64,000 nt of DNA, taken from contig JAZREN010000067.1 of NCBI GenBank assembly GCA_045660825.1, positions 5,285 through 69,284 of the forward strand, read 5' to 3'. The DNA comes from HGM04593 sp045660825. GTDB taxonomy: Bacteria; Bacteroidota; Bacteroidia; Bacteroidales; Bacteroidaceae. The notes beneath the pieces are model-generated. The model saw only the letters and a program-made list of their open reading frames with translations. It had not been told where the DNA came from and made no database searches. A program made the position numbers and the translations under genes. The stretch's first letter is position 1, and every line of letters begins with the position of its first letter. This document shows positions 42,658-51,996 of this stretch, piece after piece.

Positions 42658-42885
42658 CTGTTTATTCACAACACATCATTGGAAGATGCTTGATTTCAGA
42701 GCCGTACTTTCAAAACTGCTATACATATTTACTCGTCGGGAAATGGATTTAACCACAACCTCCATGTAGTCTTCTATGTAGGATTTAGCAATTTTCGTAA
42801 AAACTAACACTGAAAATCAATCAGTTAAAAATAAAAAGCATAGTCCAGTTTGAGCCACCCCTAAATGTTTATATAGTATGTTCCT

Positions 42886-45800
42886 TTACTTTAAAAGGAA
42901 CTTCTTTCCGTTCTTTATGTAGATGTGTCCCTTCAGCGGATGGAGAACCTTGCGGCCCTGCAGGTCGTAGATGGCATTGTCGCACTCGCGCTCAACAGTT
43001 TCAATGACAGGCTCAATGGCGGTCAAGCCGTCGGCCTCAAGATACTCGGTGTTGTCGCGCTCAAGCTCGAAACTCTCAATGGTCATACAGATCTTGTCGT
43101 TCATGTTCACGAGCAGACCGAGTGAAACCTGTGTCTCTTCTTCGAGGACAAACTCTACCTTGTTGGACATTACTGTACCCTTTGCTGCCATTTGTGTGTA
43201 TGCAAGTGCATTTTCGATGCTTGCCACGCCTGGGATGTTCTTTGCGTCATCGACAACCACGTAGCTGTTTCCGCACTGTCCCTCCCATTTACTGTGGTAG
43301 TTTGCAGTGAAGGTATATGCACCTGCTGGCAAGGTTACTGTCTGGTAAACCTTGTGGTTGCTCAGGGTGCTGAATCCGTCCCAAGTGGTGGTGAATGTCA
43401 TACACTTGTCCTTCTGGGCATCGACATGTGCACCTGTGGTGATACCACCCGATGTAACGGCGTTCTCAATGTTCCAGCCTGTCAACTTGTAGAAACGGTT
43501 GCTTACACTTGAATTTACAAGAGTTGTGCTGTGCTGGAACGCTGCGCGGTAGTTGGTGAGGAATTCTGATGTCACGTCACCGCTCAATCCTCCAGCCTCG
43601 CCGCTCAGGCTGAAGACACCTCTTGACAATCCCCATGCATCACCGTCGGGGCCAAATCCGCTACGTACACCGTCGTAACCATTACCGCTACGGTCGATTA
43701 CGCTACCACCGCTCTGGTTGAAGTCGTAGTAGAGCAGCAGGCCATCCATTGATGTCGGGTTCTCAAGCGGTGCGTTACATACAGCCTTGAGGGCCTCATA
43801 CTTCACGCTCTTTGTCCACACGCGCAACTCGTCAATCTGTCCGTTCATCTTGGCATTGTCATTGCCAATAGTGAACTTGCTGAGCGATGGAACATATGCA
43901 TTTGTTGATACATAGCTTGTAGAGTAGTACTCACCGTCGCGGTAGAAGTCCATGTAGCCGCCGTCAACAATGACAGCATAGTGGTGCCACTCGTTTTCGA
44001 TGACAAAGTCGTTTGTACTGCTCTTGCCGGTGTAACCGTTTGCCGATACATGCATCTTGCCATTCCCGTCGGTCTTGATGAAGAATGTCGATTCGCTGTC
44101 ACCAATTCCAAGGCAGTTGCTTGAAAGGCTCTCGGGGCGCATCCACCACTCAACAGTAAAGGCATCGTGTCTTGATGTTGTTACAGGCGCTGTGACCTTG
44201 GCATTGTCGCGGCCTGTGAAGTTGAGGCCGTTCTTGCTGTCGGCGTTGCACACAATGAGAGCACGCTCTCTCTTGGTACTGCTTGTGCCCACGAGGTTGT
44301 TGACCTTGAGTGTTATATCATAGACACCGCTCTCTGCTGGTGTGAAACTGCTGTTCTGGCCGTTGATTACATACTTCTTGCTTGGGCTCTCAATTGTCCA
44401 CTGCCAGCCCTCGGGGTTGTACTTTGAAACATCGGTGAGGTATGTTGTCTCACCTTTCATTATTATGGCCGGGTTTACTTCAAATGCAGCAACAGGCTCC
44501 GAGTCAAGGACATCAATGTCGATGCTTGATGTGGCTGTCTTCTTGCCCGAAATAGATGTCACCTTAAGCGTTACTGCGTGTGTGCCGCCAACGTTGTACA
44601 CTGCACTGGCGCGCAGACCTTGTGCTTTCTCTTCTTCGGCACCGGGAGTTGACCACTCATAAGTGTATCCCAGCTGTGGGTTCTCTACTATGAACAGAAC
44701 CTTCTCGCCCAGGATTATAGGTGTCTTGCTCACCTTGAATGTAGCATCGGCATCGGGCTCTTCGTTCACGGTAACTGTGATTGTCTCGCTAACGCTCTTG
44801 CCGTCGCTGTCCTCGGCAGTAATTGTGACGCTCTTCTCGCCTGCCGATGTGAATGTCGCGGTCGGCTCGGCAATCGTCACATTGTTGATGCCCGCATCGG
44901 GGATGTTCCATGTTATCTTTGTTGCGGCATCGCTGTATGTTGCAGAGAACTTTACCGGGGTGCCGGCATAGATTGTGCTTGTGACAGGGTCAATGCTTGC
45001 CGAGAGTGTCGCTGCGGTCTTGCCCATAGTCTTGCTACTTGTCTCAACGCTGTAGCTGGTGTTGAGGATTGCAGCGTGGTTACCGCTTACACATTCGCGC
45101 AGCATTGCTGTGCCATCTTGTGTAATGACATCGCCCTTGTAGTATGCAACCAGGCCGTCGGGGAGTATGCTGCCCGAGAACTGTGCATTCATGCTGTTCT
45201 TTATCTCGTTGGCTGTGCGCACCCTATTCCATATTCTTATCTCGTCGTAGCTTGCATCTGAAGCATCACCCTCGCCGTTTGCTCTGAATACAAAATCGCC
45301 CCAGCCACCAACGCCGCTATAAGAATTGCTTGAGAACGACTTCTTGCGGACACCATTTACATATACAATCATTGACTTGTCTTTGACAACAAAGGCTATG
45401 TGTGTCCATGTACCCGCCTTCAATGTACCGGCATCGGTGTTGCTGCGGTTGTTTGTGTCCCATCCCACGGTGAACGAACCGTTGGCATTTGCGTGCATCA
45501 TGAACTTGCCCCAACCCGGGCCGGCACTCTGGTTCCAGTCCCTCAATGAGTTTGGCTTTATGTAGAACTCCATTGTCATTTCGTTATACTTCTGGTCAAA
45601 GACATTCGGTATGCTGAAACCGGAATTCTTCAGGTTGATGACCTTGTTCTCGCTGTCATATGCAACAGGGGCCGTTACTGTTGTCTTCTGCGACTCCTTG
45701 TCGTTGTCATATATTGCCGAAACACTGAATGTGCCGTTCAGCTCAACACTGCTTGGAATGGTGTATGCCAATGCTGCTGCATCCATTTCGGCAATCTGCT

Positions 45801-47394
45801 CGTTATTGTGGTATATCCTGTACTTTGTAATTGTGTGGCTTGAACGTACGGGTGCAGTCCATGAGAGTCTTCTCTGGTCGAGCGAGAGGTTCTGTGGTGC
45901 ATAGTAGTCCTCGCCATAGACCACAACCGAAATTATGGTCTTGTTGCCGGCACTCTTTATCTCCACACCGTTGCCAATGTCGAAAGGTGTCTCCTGACCG
46001 TCGAGGTTGAACTCATAGTCCATGATTGAGGCATTGTGGATTTTACCGCCGCCTTTTCCCCAGCTTCTTGTCTCCACAATGAAGAAGTACTTGAGCGGCA
46101 TGCTTCTGTCGAAACCGCTTGTCAGGTCTGTGAGGTCATATCCGAACTCCATTGGCTCTGTATGTAATCCGTTTGTCCAACGGCCAAGCATTGGAATCTC
46201 GGGCGCGGGGTTGGTGTTACCATAGTTACCGTCGCCGGCATATTTGAAGTGCTCGAATTCAATGGTCTTTTCGGGAGCGGTCGCGTTGATGTCGGCCGAT
46301 ATACCTGCCGACAGTTTTATCTCGCTTCGGCGTGAGTATTCCATCTCCAACTTTATTGTACGCAACGGACGGTAGTCCTTTCTTACCTTGTATATTTCAG
46401 GTGCCCACCAGTTCTGCGAGAATGTGCCGTTGGTGTTGAACGATGCGCCGCCGTATGCGTATGGACAGTAGATGAAACCGTTGTTTCCCCACCAGGTACC
46501 CCATGAGTTCACAATGATCCATGCACCGACCTCGTCCTTGCTCACCTCACCTGCAACGCCGTTGCCGTCGAGGTCGAACTCGATGCGGTCGTCATATCCC
46601 ACAATGGTGAGCGCGTGGTCAACCTGTGGTCCCCACGCCTTCACATATTTCTTGTTCACGACACCTGCTGAACTGTTGGCCGATGTATTGGGGATTCTGC
46701 CTTCATAGTTACCGTCGGCACTTGCTACACCGATACCGCAGATACCGCCGGCCTGGAAACTGTTGTCGCCGTTGTGGTTCCACAGCCAGTTCTTTACTGC
46801 CTCACGACCCTCTTCGGTTCCTACATGTGCAGGGAAGTTTACCGGTTCAAGCATACGGTTGTGCATGGCCTCGAACCATTTGTTGTATCCCTGCATCCAA
46901 CCGAAATCGTTGTTGGCACAGTCCTGGCTGCCAAAGAGCGCAGAGTATGTCTGTCCGCCGTATGTGGCTGCCGAAGGCACACCGATGCTTGTCACGAATT
47001 CGTTCTTGCCGGAATTTCCGTTGGTGAGCAACCACACGAAGTGAGAGGGGTAGTAGTTGCTTGAGTTCTTTCCATCAAGGTTGCGATACGCGTTCAGCTC
47101 GTATGTGAACATGTAGCAGATACGCGATGCCGAACCGCACGAACCGCCGTCCTGGTTGAACACGGGCGGGAAGAATTTCTTCTCGGCATTGTTTACGTAG
47201 GCGGGACGCTGTGAGCGTGCTGCCGCGCCTTGTGCTTTTTTTGCTCCCTGCTGTGGCATCAATGACCAGTCGGGGTTTGTCTTGTCGTTGTAGTCGGGGT
47301 ATGTAGCCCTGTTTACGTCGACCTGTGCACTAAGGCTCATTGGCAATGCCACAGCCAGCGCCAGAATACTCTTTAAAAAGTTCTTTGTTGTCAT
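42886..47394 (-). CDS. Secreted papain-like (C1A) protease with LamG, PKD and DUF5013-like domains
   Basis: 1,502 residues. A signal peptide (1-23, ending LSA-Q) precedes the papain-fold domain at about 70-330: oxyanion Gln81 and probable nucleophile Cys86 in FNQDGGSCGSAS, His260 in VDHALTIVGY and Asn296 in IIVNSWGTWWGNNGF. Then come an Fn3-like region, a LamG-like domain (VFDQKYNEMTMEFYIKPN), three PKD-like units (TFTSAGEKSVTITAEDSDGK, GGTHAVTLKVTSISGK, SGVYDITLKVNN), a second LamG (DAFTVEWWMRP), a DUF5013-like domain and a tag ending GHIYIKNGKKFLLK. It is a surface or secreted protease, following GH20 by 36 bp in the same direction. If aligned strictly to papain, Ala89 falls at the catalytic position, so the nucleophile is slightly uncertain. 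Confidence 0.9.
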   Translation of the reverse strand: MTTKNFLKSILALAVALPMSLSAQVDVNRATYPDYNDKTNPDWSLMPQQGAKKAQGAAARSQRPAYVNNAEKKFFPPVFNQDGGSCGSASRICYMFTYELNAYRNLDGKNSSNYYPSHFVWLLTNGNSGKNEFVTSIGVPSAATYGGQTYSALFGSQDCANNDFGWMQGYNKWFEAMHNRMLEPVNFPAHVGTEEGREAVKNWLWNHNGDNSFQAGGICGIGVASADGNYEGRIPNTSANSSAGVVNKKYVKAWGPQVDHALTIVGYDDRIEFDLDGNGVAGEVSKDEVGAWIIVNSWGTWWGNNGFIYCPYAYGGASFNTNGTFSQNWWAPEIYKVRKDYRPLRTIKLEMEYSRRSEIKLSAGISADINATAPEKTIEFEHFKYAGDGNYGNTNPAPEIPMLGRWTNGLHTEPMEFGYDLTDLTSGFDRSMPLKYFFIVETRSWGKGGGKIHNASIMDYEFNLDGQETPFDIGNGVEIKSAGNKTIISVVVYGEDYYAPQNLSLDQRRLSWTAPVRSSHTITKYRIYHNNEQIAEMDAAALAYTIPSSVELNGTFSVSAIYDNDKESQKTTVTAPVAYDSENKVINLKNSGFSIPNVFDQKYNEMTMEFYIKPNSLRDWNQSAGPGWGKFMMHANANGSFTVGWDTNNRSNTDAGTLKAGTWTHIAFVVKDKSMIVYVNGVRKKSFSSNSYSGVGGWGDFVFRANGEGDASDASYDEIRIWNRVRTANEIKNSMNAQFSGSILPDGLVAYYKGDVITQDGTAMLRECVSGNHAAILNTSYSVETSSKTMGKTAATLSASIDPVTSTIYAGTPVKFSATYSDAATKITWNIPDAGINNVTIAEPTATFTSAGEKSVTITAEDSDGKSVSETITVTVNEEPDADATFKVSKTPIILGEKVLFIVENPQLGYTYEWSTPGAEEEKAQGLRASAVYNVGGTHAVTLKVTSISGKKTATSSIDIDVLDSEPVAAFEVNPAIIMKGETTYLTDVSKYNPEGWQWTIESPSKKYVINGQNSSFTPAESGVYDITLKVNNLVGTSSTKRERALIVCNADSKNGLNFTGRDNAKVTAPVTTSRHDAFTVEWWMRPESLSSNCLGIGDSESTFFIKTDGNGKMHVSANGYTGKSSTNDFVIENEWHHYAVIVDGGYMDFYRDGEYYSTSYVSTNAYVPSLSKFTIGNDNAKMNGQIDELRVWTKSVKYEALKAVCNAPLENPTSMDGLLLYYDFNQSGGSVIDRSGNGYDGVRSGFGPDGDAWGLSRGVFSLSGEAGGLSGDVTSEFLTNYRAAFQHSTTLVNSSVSNRFYKLTGWNIENAVTSGGITTGAHVDAQKDKCMTFTTTWDGFSTLSNHKVYQTVTLPAGAYTFTANYHSKWEGQCGNSYVVVDDAKNIPGVASIENALAYTQMAAKGTVMSNKVEFVLEEETQVSLGLLVNMNDKICMTIESFELERDNTEYLEADGLTAIEPVIETVERECDNAIYDLQGRKVLHPLKGHIYIKNGKKFLLK

Positions 47395-47430
47395 AAGTTT
47401 TTTTCTTTAATATTTTTTCTTAGCTGTTGG

Positions 47431-49482
47431 TTATCTTACTATAATTTCGTCTGTGAATAGCCAGCCGCGTTGTGGGCCGCACTTTGCACGGTAGTTGATG
47501 TAACGTGCTTTTGCGTTGCCTTGCCAGCCATACTCTTTGAAGGAGAGTTCCTCGTCCCTTACAACGGTGTGCTCAACGCGTGCCAGTTCGTTGAATTCGC
47601 TGCCGTCGCACGATGCGCTGATGATTACTTCGGCGGGGAACCATACATCGGGGATACACATCTGCATGAACTGCGCTGTCACCTCGGTAATCTCTTTCTC
47701 TTCGCCCAAGTCAATGGTAACATCAACACCGTTTCTGATGAAGCCCTGCCACTTCTTGTCGGTATATGTCCAGCCGCCGCATACTCCGTCAATGAGAGCC
47801 TTGTCGCCACCGGCCTTGTAGCTGTCGCTGTAGGGCGCACTCTCGGCATATGCAATGTTGCCACCGATGGCAAGGTGCTCAACAGGGGTTTGTGCCTCCT
47901 TGCGCTGGCCCACTTCGTTGGCGAGGTCAAAGGCGTTGTAGCCATTGCTGCGCAGGTAGTCTGTTGCCTTGATTGCACGCTCCTTGAATGCTGCATAGTC
48001 GCGGTTGGCCGGGTTGCTCCAACCAATCTCGGCAATGGCAAGAATGCGGGGGTAGATCATGTACTCTACAAGTTCCTCGGTTGGGATATATTCAACCCAA
48101 AGGTTACCCTGTATTCCATAAATAAGGTGTGCCTTTGCACTGTCAATCTCGGCACGTGGGTCGTATGAGTATACCTTCTCGAGCGGCATGTATGGACCGA
48201 ACGCCATTGGTTGTGTGTGTGGGGCGTCCTGGTAAGAGTCGAGATAGCAGTAACCACCAGGTGTCATTATTGCCTTGTGGCCGCTTTCAACGGCTGCAAT
48301 GCCACCTTCTGTTCCGCGCCATGACATTACTGTTGCATTGGGTGCAAGTCCGCCGTCGAGGATTTCGTCCCAACCGATAATCTGTCGGCCTTTGCTGTTC
48401 ACGAACTTTTCAATGCGCTGTATGAGGTAGCTCTGTAGTTCGTTCACGTCCTTTAGTCCTTCTTCCTTCATGCGCTTCTGACACAATGGGCAGTGTGGCC
48501 ATGATGCCTTGCCTGCCTCATCGCCACCGATGTGTATGTATTCGCTGGGGAACAGTTCAATGACTTCGCTGAGCACATTCTCAAGAAACTCGAATGTCTT
48601 TTCGTTGCCCACGCAGAAATCGGCCTGCTTATATAGCTCGTGTGTGCACGACAGCTCGGGGTAGGCTGTGAGTGTCTCCTCGCTATGTGCTGGCATCTCA
48701 ATCTCGGGGATGATGGTAATGTAACGCTCGGCAGCATATGCCACAAGTTCCTTGATATCCTCCTGTGTGTAGTAGCCACCATATGCGCCCTCGCTGCCTT
48801 CTTCAACGTATTTGCGGTCGCCGAACCACCAGTCCTTCCAAATTGCAGGTGAACGCCATGCAGCAAACTCGGTGAGGCGTGGATATTTCTTTATCTCTAT
48901 GCGCCAACCTGCGGCGTCGGTTAGGTGCAGATGCAGGCGGTTCATCTTGAAGTGCGCCATGGCATCAATCTGCTTCTTCACGAACTCCTTGCCAAAGAAA
49001 TGACGGCTGACGTCGAGCATGAGTCCACGGTAGGCAAACTGTGGTTCGTCGGTTATTGTACATGCGGGAATGTTTGTACCGCCGTCTGCAAGCTGCAGCA
49101 ATGTCTGTGCCGCGTAGAAAAGACCGGCTGCCGATGTCGCCTTTACATCGATTCTCTCATTGGTGACATTGATTGTATAGCCCTCGGGCGAAGAGATGTT
49201 TTCCACACTTCCGCAAACCTCCATTGCAATACAGTTGCCGGCAACGTTTTCTTCCGTTGCTTCCAACATGTCCCATGCTGCAAGAGCGTTGGCAATGGCG
49301 CTCTTGTCATTGTCATCGGCTGCAATGTAGAGTCTTGTTCCTTTGCCCACAGTGAAGCTGCCTTTGGCTGTCTCTACCTCTTGAGGAATTGGCAACAGGC
49401 TGTGGGTTGGCACAATGTCAGCTTTATGCGCGCACGCGCATAATATTAAAAGGCTCGTGAGCCCTAAAAGTATTTTTTTCAT
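47431..49482 (-). CDS. GH20 beta-N-acetylhexosaminidase lipoprotein
   Basis: 683 residues from the ATG at 49482. The peptide MKKILLGLTSLLILCACAHK is a lipoprotein signal with a LILC-type lipobox; the longer frame to 49536 adds no signal. A GH20b domain (about 35-140) precedes the catalytic barrel, with HIGGDEAG (Asp321-Glu322) as the acid/base pair and WRSPAIWKDWWFGD, SWRGTEGG and GNLWVEYIPT around the site. A C-terminal discoidin-like domain follows (about 560-683, DVTIDLGEEKEITEV). It removes terminal GlcNAc/GalNAc from glycans such as mucin or chitin fragments. First gene of an operon with the C1A protease, both acting outside the inner membrane. Confidence 0.94.
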   Translation of the reverse strand: MKKILLGLTSLLILCACAHKADIVPTHSLLPIPQEVETAKGSFTVGKGTRLYIAADDNDKSAIANALAAWDMLEATEENVAGNCIAMEVCGSVENISSPEGYTINVTNERIDVKATSAAGLFYAAQTLLQLADGGTNIPACTITDEPQFAYRGLMLDVSRHFFGKEFVKKQIDAMAHFKMNRLHLHLTDAAGWRIEIKKYPRLTEFAAWRSPAIWKDWWFGDRKYVEEGSEGAYGGYYTQEDIKELVAYAAERYITIIPEIEMPAHSEETLTAYPELSCTHELYKQADFCVGNEKTFEFLENVLSEVIELFPSEYIHIGGDEAGKASWPHCPLCQKRMKEEGLKDVNELQSYLIQRIEKFVNSKGRQIIGWDEILDGGLAPNATVMSWRGTEGGIAAVESGHKAIMTPGGYCYLDSYQDAPHTQPMAFGPYMPLEKVYSYDPRAEIDSAKAHLIYGIQGNLWVEYIPTEELVEYMIYPRILAIAEIGWSNPANRDYAAFKERAIKATDYLRSNGYNAFDLANEVGQRKEAQTPVEHLAIGGNIAYAESAPYSDSYKAGGDKALIDGVCGGWTYTDKKWQGFIRNGVDVTIDLGEEKEITEVTAQFMQMCIPDVWFPAEVIISASCDGSEFNELARVEHTVVRDEELSFKEYGWQGNAKARYINYRAKCGPQRGWLFTDEIIVR

Positions 49483-49504
49483 ACGATGGTTAGTTCTTTC
49501 GGTG

Positions 49505-49512
49505 CGAAGATA
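49505..49512 (-). promoter_or_regulatory. -7 element for the GH20 operon
   Basis: Minus-strand TATCTTCG, the same one-mismatch form seen before the barrel gene at 38.9 kb, 22 bp before the GH20 start. Confidence 0.5.
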
Positions 49513-49543
49513 TGATTTTTTTATAAAAAATATCACATTTTTC

Positions 49544-49600
49544 TTGGAAAGTATTAAAAAAGTGTTTTATATTTGCAGTGTACTAATAAACTAATACACT
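49544..49600 (+). promoter_or_regulatory. Promoter plus palindromic operator of the ABC/YtrA-type operon
   Basis: TTG (49544-49546), 21 bp, TATATTTG (49568-49575). A palindrome follows at once: AGTGTACTAATA and AACTAATACACT (49577-49600), outer arms AGTGTA/TACACT, abutting the start codon at 49601. The transcription start should fall inside it. It is the likely site of the GntR/YtrA-type repressor encoded third in the operon. Confidence 0.78.
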
Positions 49601-50401
49601 ATGATAACGATTAAGGATTTGTCATTTGCATATTCAGGCGAAAAGGTTCTGGATTGCATAAGTACTACCTTTGAGCAAGGTAGGATATACGGTCTGCTCG
49701 GTGCCAACGGAGTGGGCAAGAGCACACTCTTCAAGTTGCTGTGCGGTTTGCTTACAGCAAAGGAAGGAAGTATAGAAATCGATGGCTATTCGCCTGTTGA
49801 CCGCAAACCGGGTTTCTTGTCCAAAGTCTTTTATATCCCCGAGGATTTCGAAGGCCCTGCTGTGTCAATAAAGAACTATGCAAGCGGAATTGCTGCCTTC
49901 TATCCCAATTATGATGAGGCGCAGTTGCGTAGTCTGCTTGCCGAGTTCCAGATAGACATTGACCGCAAGTTCACAACCCTTTCGCTTGGCCAGCGCAAGA
50001 AGGCAATCCTGTGTATTGCTCTTGCAATGAAAACCGAGTATCTGTTGCTCGACGAGCCTACCAATGGTCTCGACATTCCAAGCAAGCTCGAGTTCCGCAA
50101 GATGGTGGCAAGCACAATGGACGAGAACCGTACAATAATAATCTCCACTCATCAGGTGAAGGATGTTGAAAACCTGCTCGACCACATTATGATACTCGAC
50201 AAACGTGCTGTGTTGCTCGATAAGAGTGTTGCCGACATACAGATGGAGTATCTCTTTGAAACAACCAATACCATCCCCGACGATGCACTCTTTGTAGAGG
50301 CCGGCCTTGGTGGTTGCAGCTCAATCAGAAAGAACACTACCGGCGAGGAGAGCCGCATTAACATAGAACTTTTGTTCAATTACATCAACTCAAAAAAGTA
50401 A
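49601..50401 (+). CDS. ABC transporter ATP-binding protein (YtrB-like)
   Basis: 266 residues. Walker A GANGVGKST, Q-loop region IPEDFEGPAV, signature LSLGQRKK, Walker B YLLLDEPTNGLD and the switch His in ISTHQV are all present. It energises the membrane protein encoded next (6 bp gap). With the YtrA-type regulator it resembles envelope-stress ABC exporters controlled by GntR repressors. The start codon directly abuts the operator palindrome, leaving room for only a short leader without a strong ribosome-binding site. Confidence 0.93.
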   Translation: MITIKDLSFAYSGEKVLDCISTTFEQGRIYGLLGANGVGKSTLFKLLCGLLTAKEGSIEIDGYSPVDRKPGFLSKVFYIPEDFEGPAVSIKNYASGIAAFYPNYDEAQLRSLLAEFQIDIDRKFTTLSLGQRKKAILCIALAMKTEYLLLDEPTNGLDIPSKLEFRKMVASTMDENRTIIISTHQVKDVENLLDHIMILDKRAVLLDKSVADIQMEYLFETTNTIPDDALFVEAGLGGCSSIRKNTTGEESRINIELLFNYINSKK

Positions 50402-50407
50402 ACCATT

Positions 50408-51217
50408 ATGAACGATACATTTGATATAAAGCGTCTGGGTAGGCTTATAAAGTACGAGGTGACAAACTACATACCCAATTTTTTCAAGTCGCTTCTTATT
50501 TTTTCAAGCGTAATAGCTGCAGTGTGGATATTCTCGCTTACCGTTGATTTCGACGTTTGCCCCCATAGTAGGGCTGGACTTGTGATGGCACTATTCACAT
50601 TGGCGATAATATTAAGCCCTTTCATTGTCTACAAGGACATGAACAACCGCAAAAAAGGTTACATATATGCTATGATACCCGCAAGCACGCTCGAGAAACT
50701 GTTGTCTATGGTTGTGCTCTGCGTTATCATTGTGCCGCTTCTTACGTATGCCGTGCTCACCGCTACCGACCTGTTACTGTGGCTCCTGTCAAAAGCGGGT
50801 ATAGGCACGTTCTTGCATATGGAGTTCTACAATCCGTTTACCGCCGTTAAATTCGTGGATGATGAATATATGCTGCCCCATATATATCCTGTATTCGAAA
50901 GCATTATCTATTTTGTCAATCTTATTGCTTATACAATAATGTTCAATACAATCTTCCGCAAGAATAAGGTGCTGAAGACCATTCTTTTCAATATAACTTT
51001 GTCATTTGCATTTGTGATATCGACTGCCGTCATTGTAAATATTACAACACCCGAATTTTGGGAGGATACATTTAAAGGCTTGATTGAGTGGCTTGATGGA
51101 AAAACAGACGTGGAGCTGTTCGGTTATGTAATGACCACAGTCCGTTGCTTGACAATTCTTATGTCAATGGCATTCCTCTCCATCACCTATTTCAGAATAA
51201 AGAAAGTGAACTATTAA
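50408..51217 (+). CDS. ABC transporter permease
   Basis: 269 residues with about six membrane helices (for example KSLLIFSSVIAAVWIFSLTV, LLSMVVLCVIIVPLLTY, ITLSFAFVISTAVIV). An N-terminal cytosolic segment and the loop NNRKKGYIYAMIPAS precede the conserved coupling region typical of ABC-2-like permeases. Paired with the preceding ATPase and followed 12 bp later by the GntR gene. Transported substrate unknown; lantibiotic or lipid export are examples in related systems. Confidence 0.88.
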   Translation: MNDTFDIKRLGRLIKYEVTNYIPNFFKSLLIFSSVIAAVWIFSLTVDFDVCPHSRAGLVMALFTLAIILSPFIVYKDMNNRKKGYIYAMIPASTLEKLLSMVVLCVIIVPLLTYAVLTATDLLLWLLSKAGIGTFLHMEFYNPFTAVKFVDDEYMLPHIYPVFESIIYFVNLIAYTIMFNTIFRKNKVLKTILFNITLSFAFVISTAVIVNITTPEFWEDTFKGLIEWLDGKTDVELFGYVMTTVRCLTILMSMAFLSITYFRIKKVNY

Positions 51218-51229
51218 TGAGTTTCTATT

Positions 51230-51574
51230 ATGGAGTATAACGAACACAAACCCATTTATCTGCAGAACGTGGATTTGATGCAGGAGAAGATTATGCGCGG
51301 CGAATGGCGCGAGGAGGAGCGCATCCCCTCTGTGCGCGAGATGGGTGCGATGGTGGGTGTTAATCCGAATACCATTGTCCGCTCCTACCAGTTGCTCGAG
51401 ACGCAGGAGATAATTTACAACAAGCGTGGTCTTGGCTATTTTGTCAAGGAGGGTGCTGTTGCACGTATAAAAGAGAATATGAAACGTGAGTTCATAGCTA
51501 CCGAACTTCCGCAGTTCAAGGCTAAGGTAGAGATGCTTGGAATCACAAAAGAGGAACTTGTAAAACTGTTATAA
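51230..51574 (+). CDS. GntR/YtrA-family transcriptional regulator
   Basis: A 114-residue GntR protein with the short YtrA-type C-terminus. The winged helix is at about 10-75: IYLQNVDLMQEKIMRGEW, ERIPSVREMGAMVGVNPNTI, YQLLETQEIIYNKRGLGYFV. The C-terminal 35 residues are a dimerisation helix pair. It is expected to repress its own operon through the palindrome at 49577-49600. The ligand or stress is unknown. A rhodanese gene follows 2 bp later. Confidence 0.93.
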   Translation: MEYNEHKPIYLQNVDLMQEKIMRGEWREEERIPSVREMGAMVGVNPNTIVRSYQLLETQEIIYNKRGLGYFVKEGAVARIKENMKREFIATELPQFKAKVEMLGITKEELVKLL

Positions 51575-51576
51575 CT

Positions 51577-51969
51577 ATGAAAAAGTATATTCCCCTATTG
51601 TTGCTGTCAGTGCTGTTTGCCTTGCAGTCGTGCGTGCAGTGCAGTACCACAACCGGCAACTTTGAAAGGCTTTCCGTAGAGGAGTTCAAGGCATTTATTG
51701 CCGATTCTACCGTGCAGCTTGTCGACGTGCGCACAGCCGAAGAATATGCCGAAGGACATCTCCCGGGTAGCGTGAACATTGATGTGATAAAAGGTCATGA
51801 GGAACTTGCTACAGTACTCGATCCCGAACGCCCCGTTGCTCTCTATTGCCGTAGTGGAAGGCGCAGCGAGAATGCCGGCTGGGTGCTGGAAAAGGCCTTC
51901 TTCAAGAAGGTGGTTGACCTTGAAGGTGGCTACAATGCCTGGATGGAATATTATGGCGACAGTAAATGA
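51577..51969 (+). CDS. Rhodanese-like lipoprotein
   Basis: 130 residues. The N-terminus MKKYIPLLLLSVLFALQSC is a lipoprotein signal (lipobox LQSC), so it is anchored in the periplasm or outer membrane. The rhodanese domain follows (VQLVDVRTAEEYAEGHLPGS, active-site loop YCRSGRRS with Cys, VVDLEGGYNAW). It probably moves or binds sulfane sulfur. It starts 2 bp after the GntR gene, so it may be co-transcribed with the ABC operon. Confidence 0.92.
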   Translation: MKKYIPLLLLSVLFALQSCVQCSTTTGNFERLSVEEFKAFIADSTVQLVDVRTAEEYAEGHLPGSVNIDVIKGHEELATVLDPERPVALYCRSGRRSENAGWVLEKAFFKKVVDLEGGYNAWMEYYGDSK

Positions 51970-51996
51970 GTGTGTAACCATTAAGATTTGTCTATT

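Larger units (their letters stand above)
41878..42866. mobile_element. 1-kb element bounded by 24-bp inverted repeats
   Basis: The left end 41878-41901 (ATTTAGGGGTGGCTC, then GATTTGGAC) and right end 42843-42866, read on the other strand (ATTTAGGGGTGGCTC, then AAACTGGAC), are inverted copies with three or four mismatches. No transposase frame fits inside. The segment holds a promoter, a large hairpin, a 57-codon zinc-ribbon gene and a terminator. A subterminal direct repeat, CTTCTATGTAG, occurs at both sides (42034 and 42773). No clear target duplication. It looks like a non-autonomous insertion with cargo. Confidence 0.65.

Noticed and set aside
42886..47394. C10 (streptopain-like) peptidase
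   Set aside because: The VNSWGxxWGxxGF and HALTIVGY motifs are of the papain C1A family; no C10 prodomain or motif is seen.
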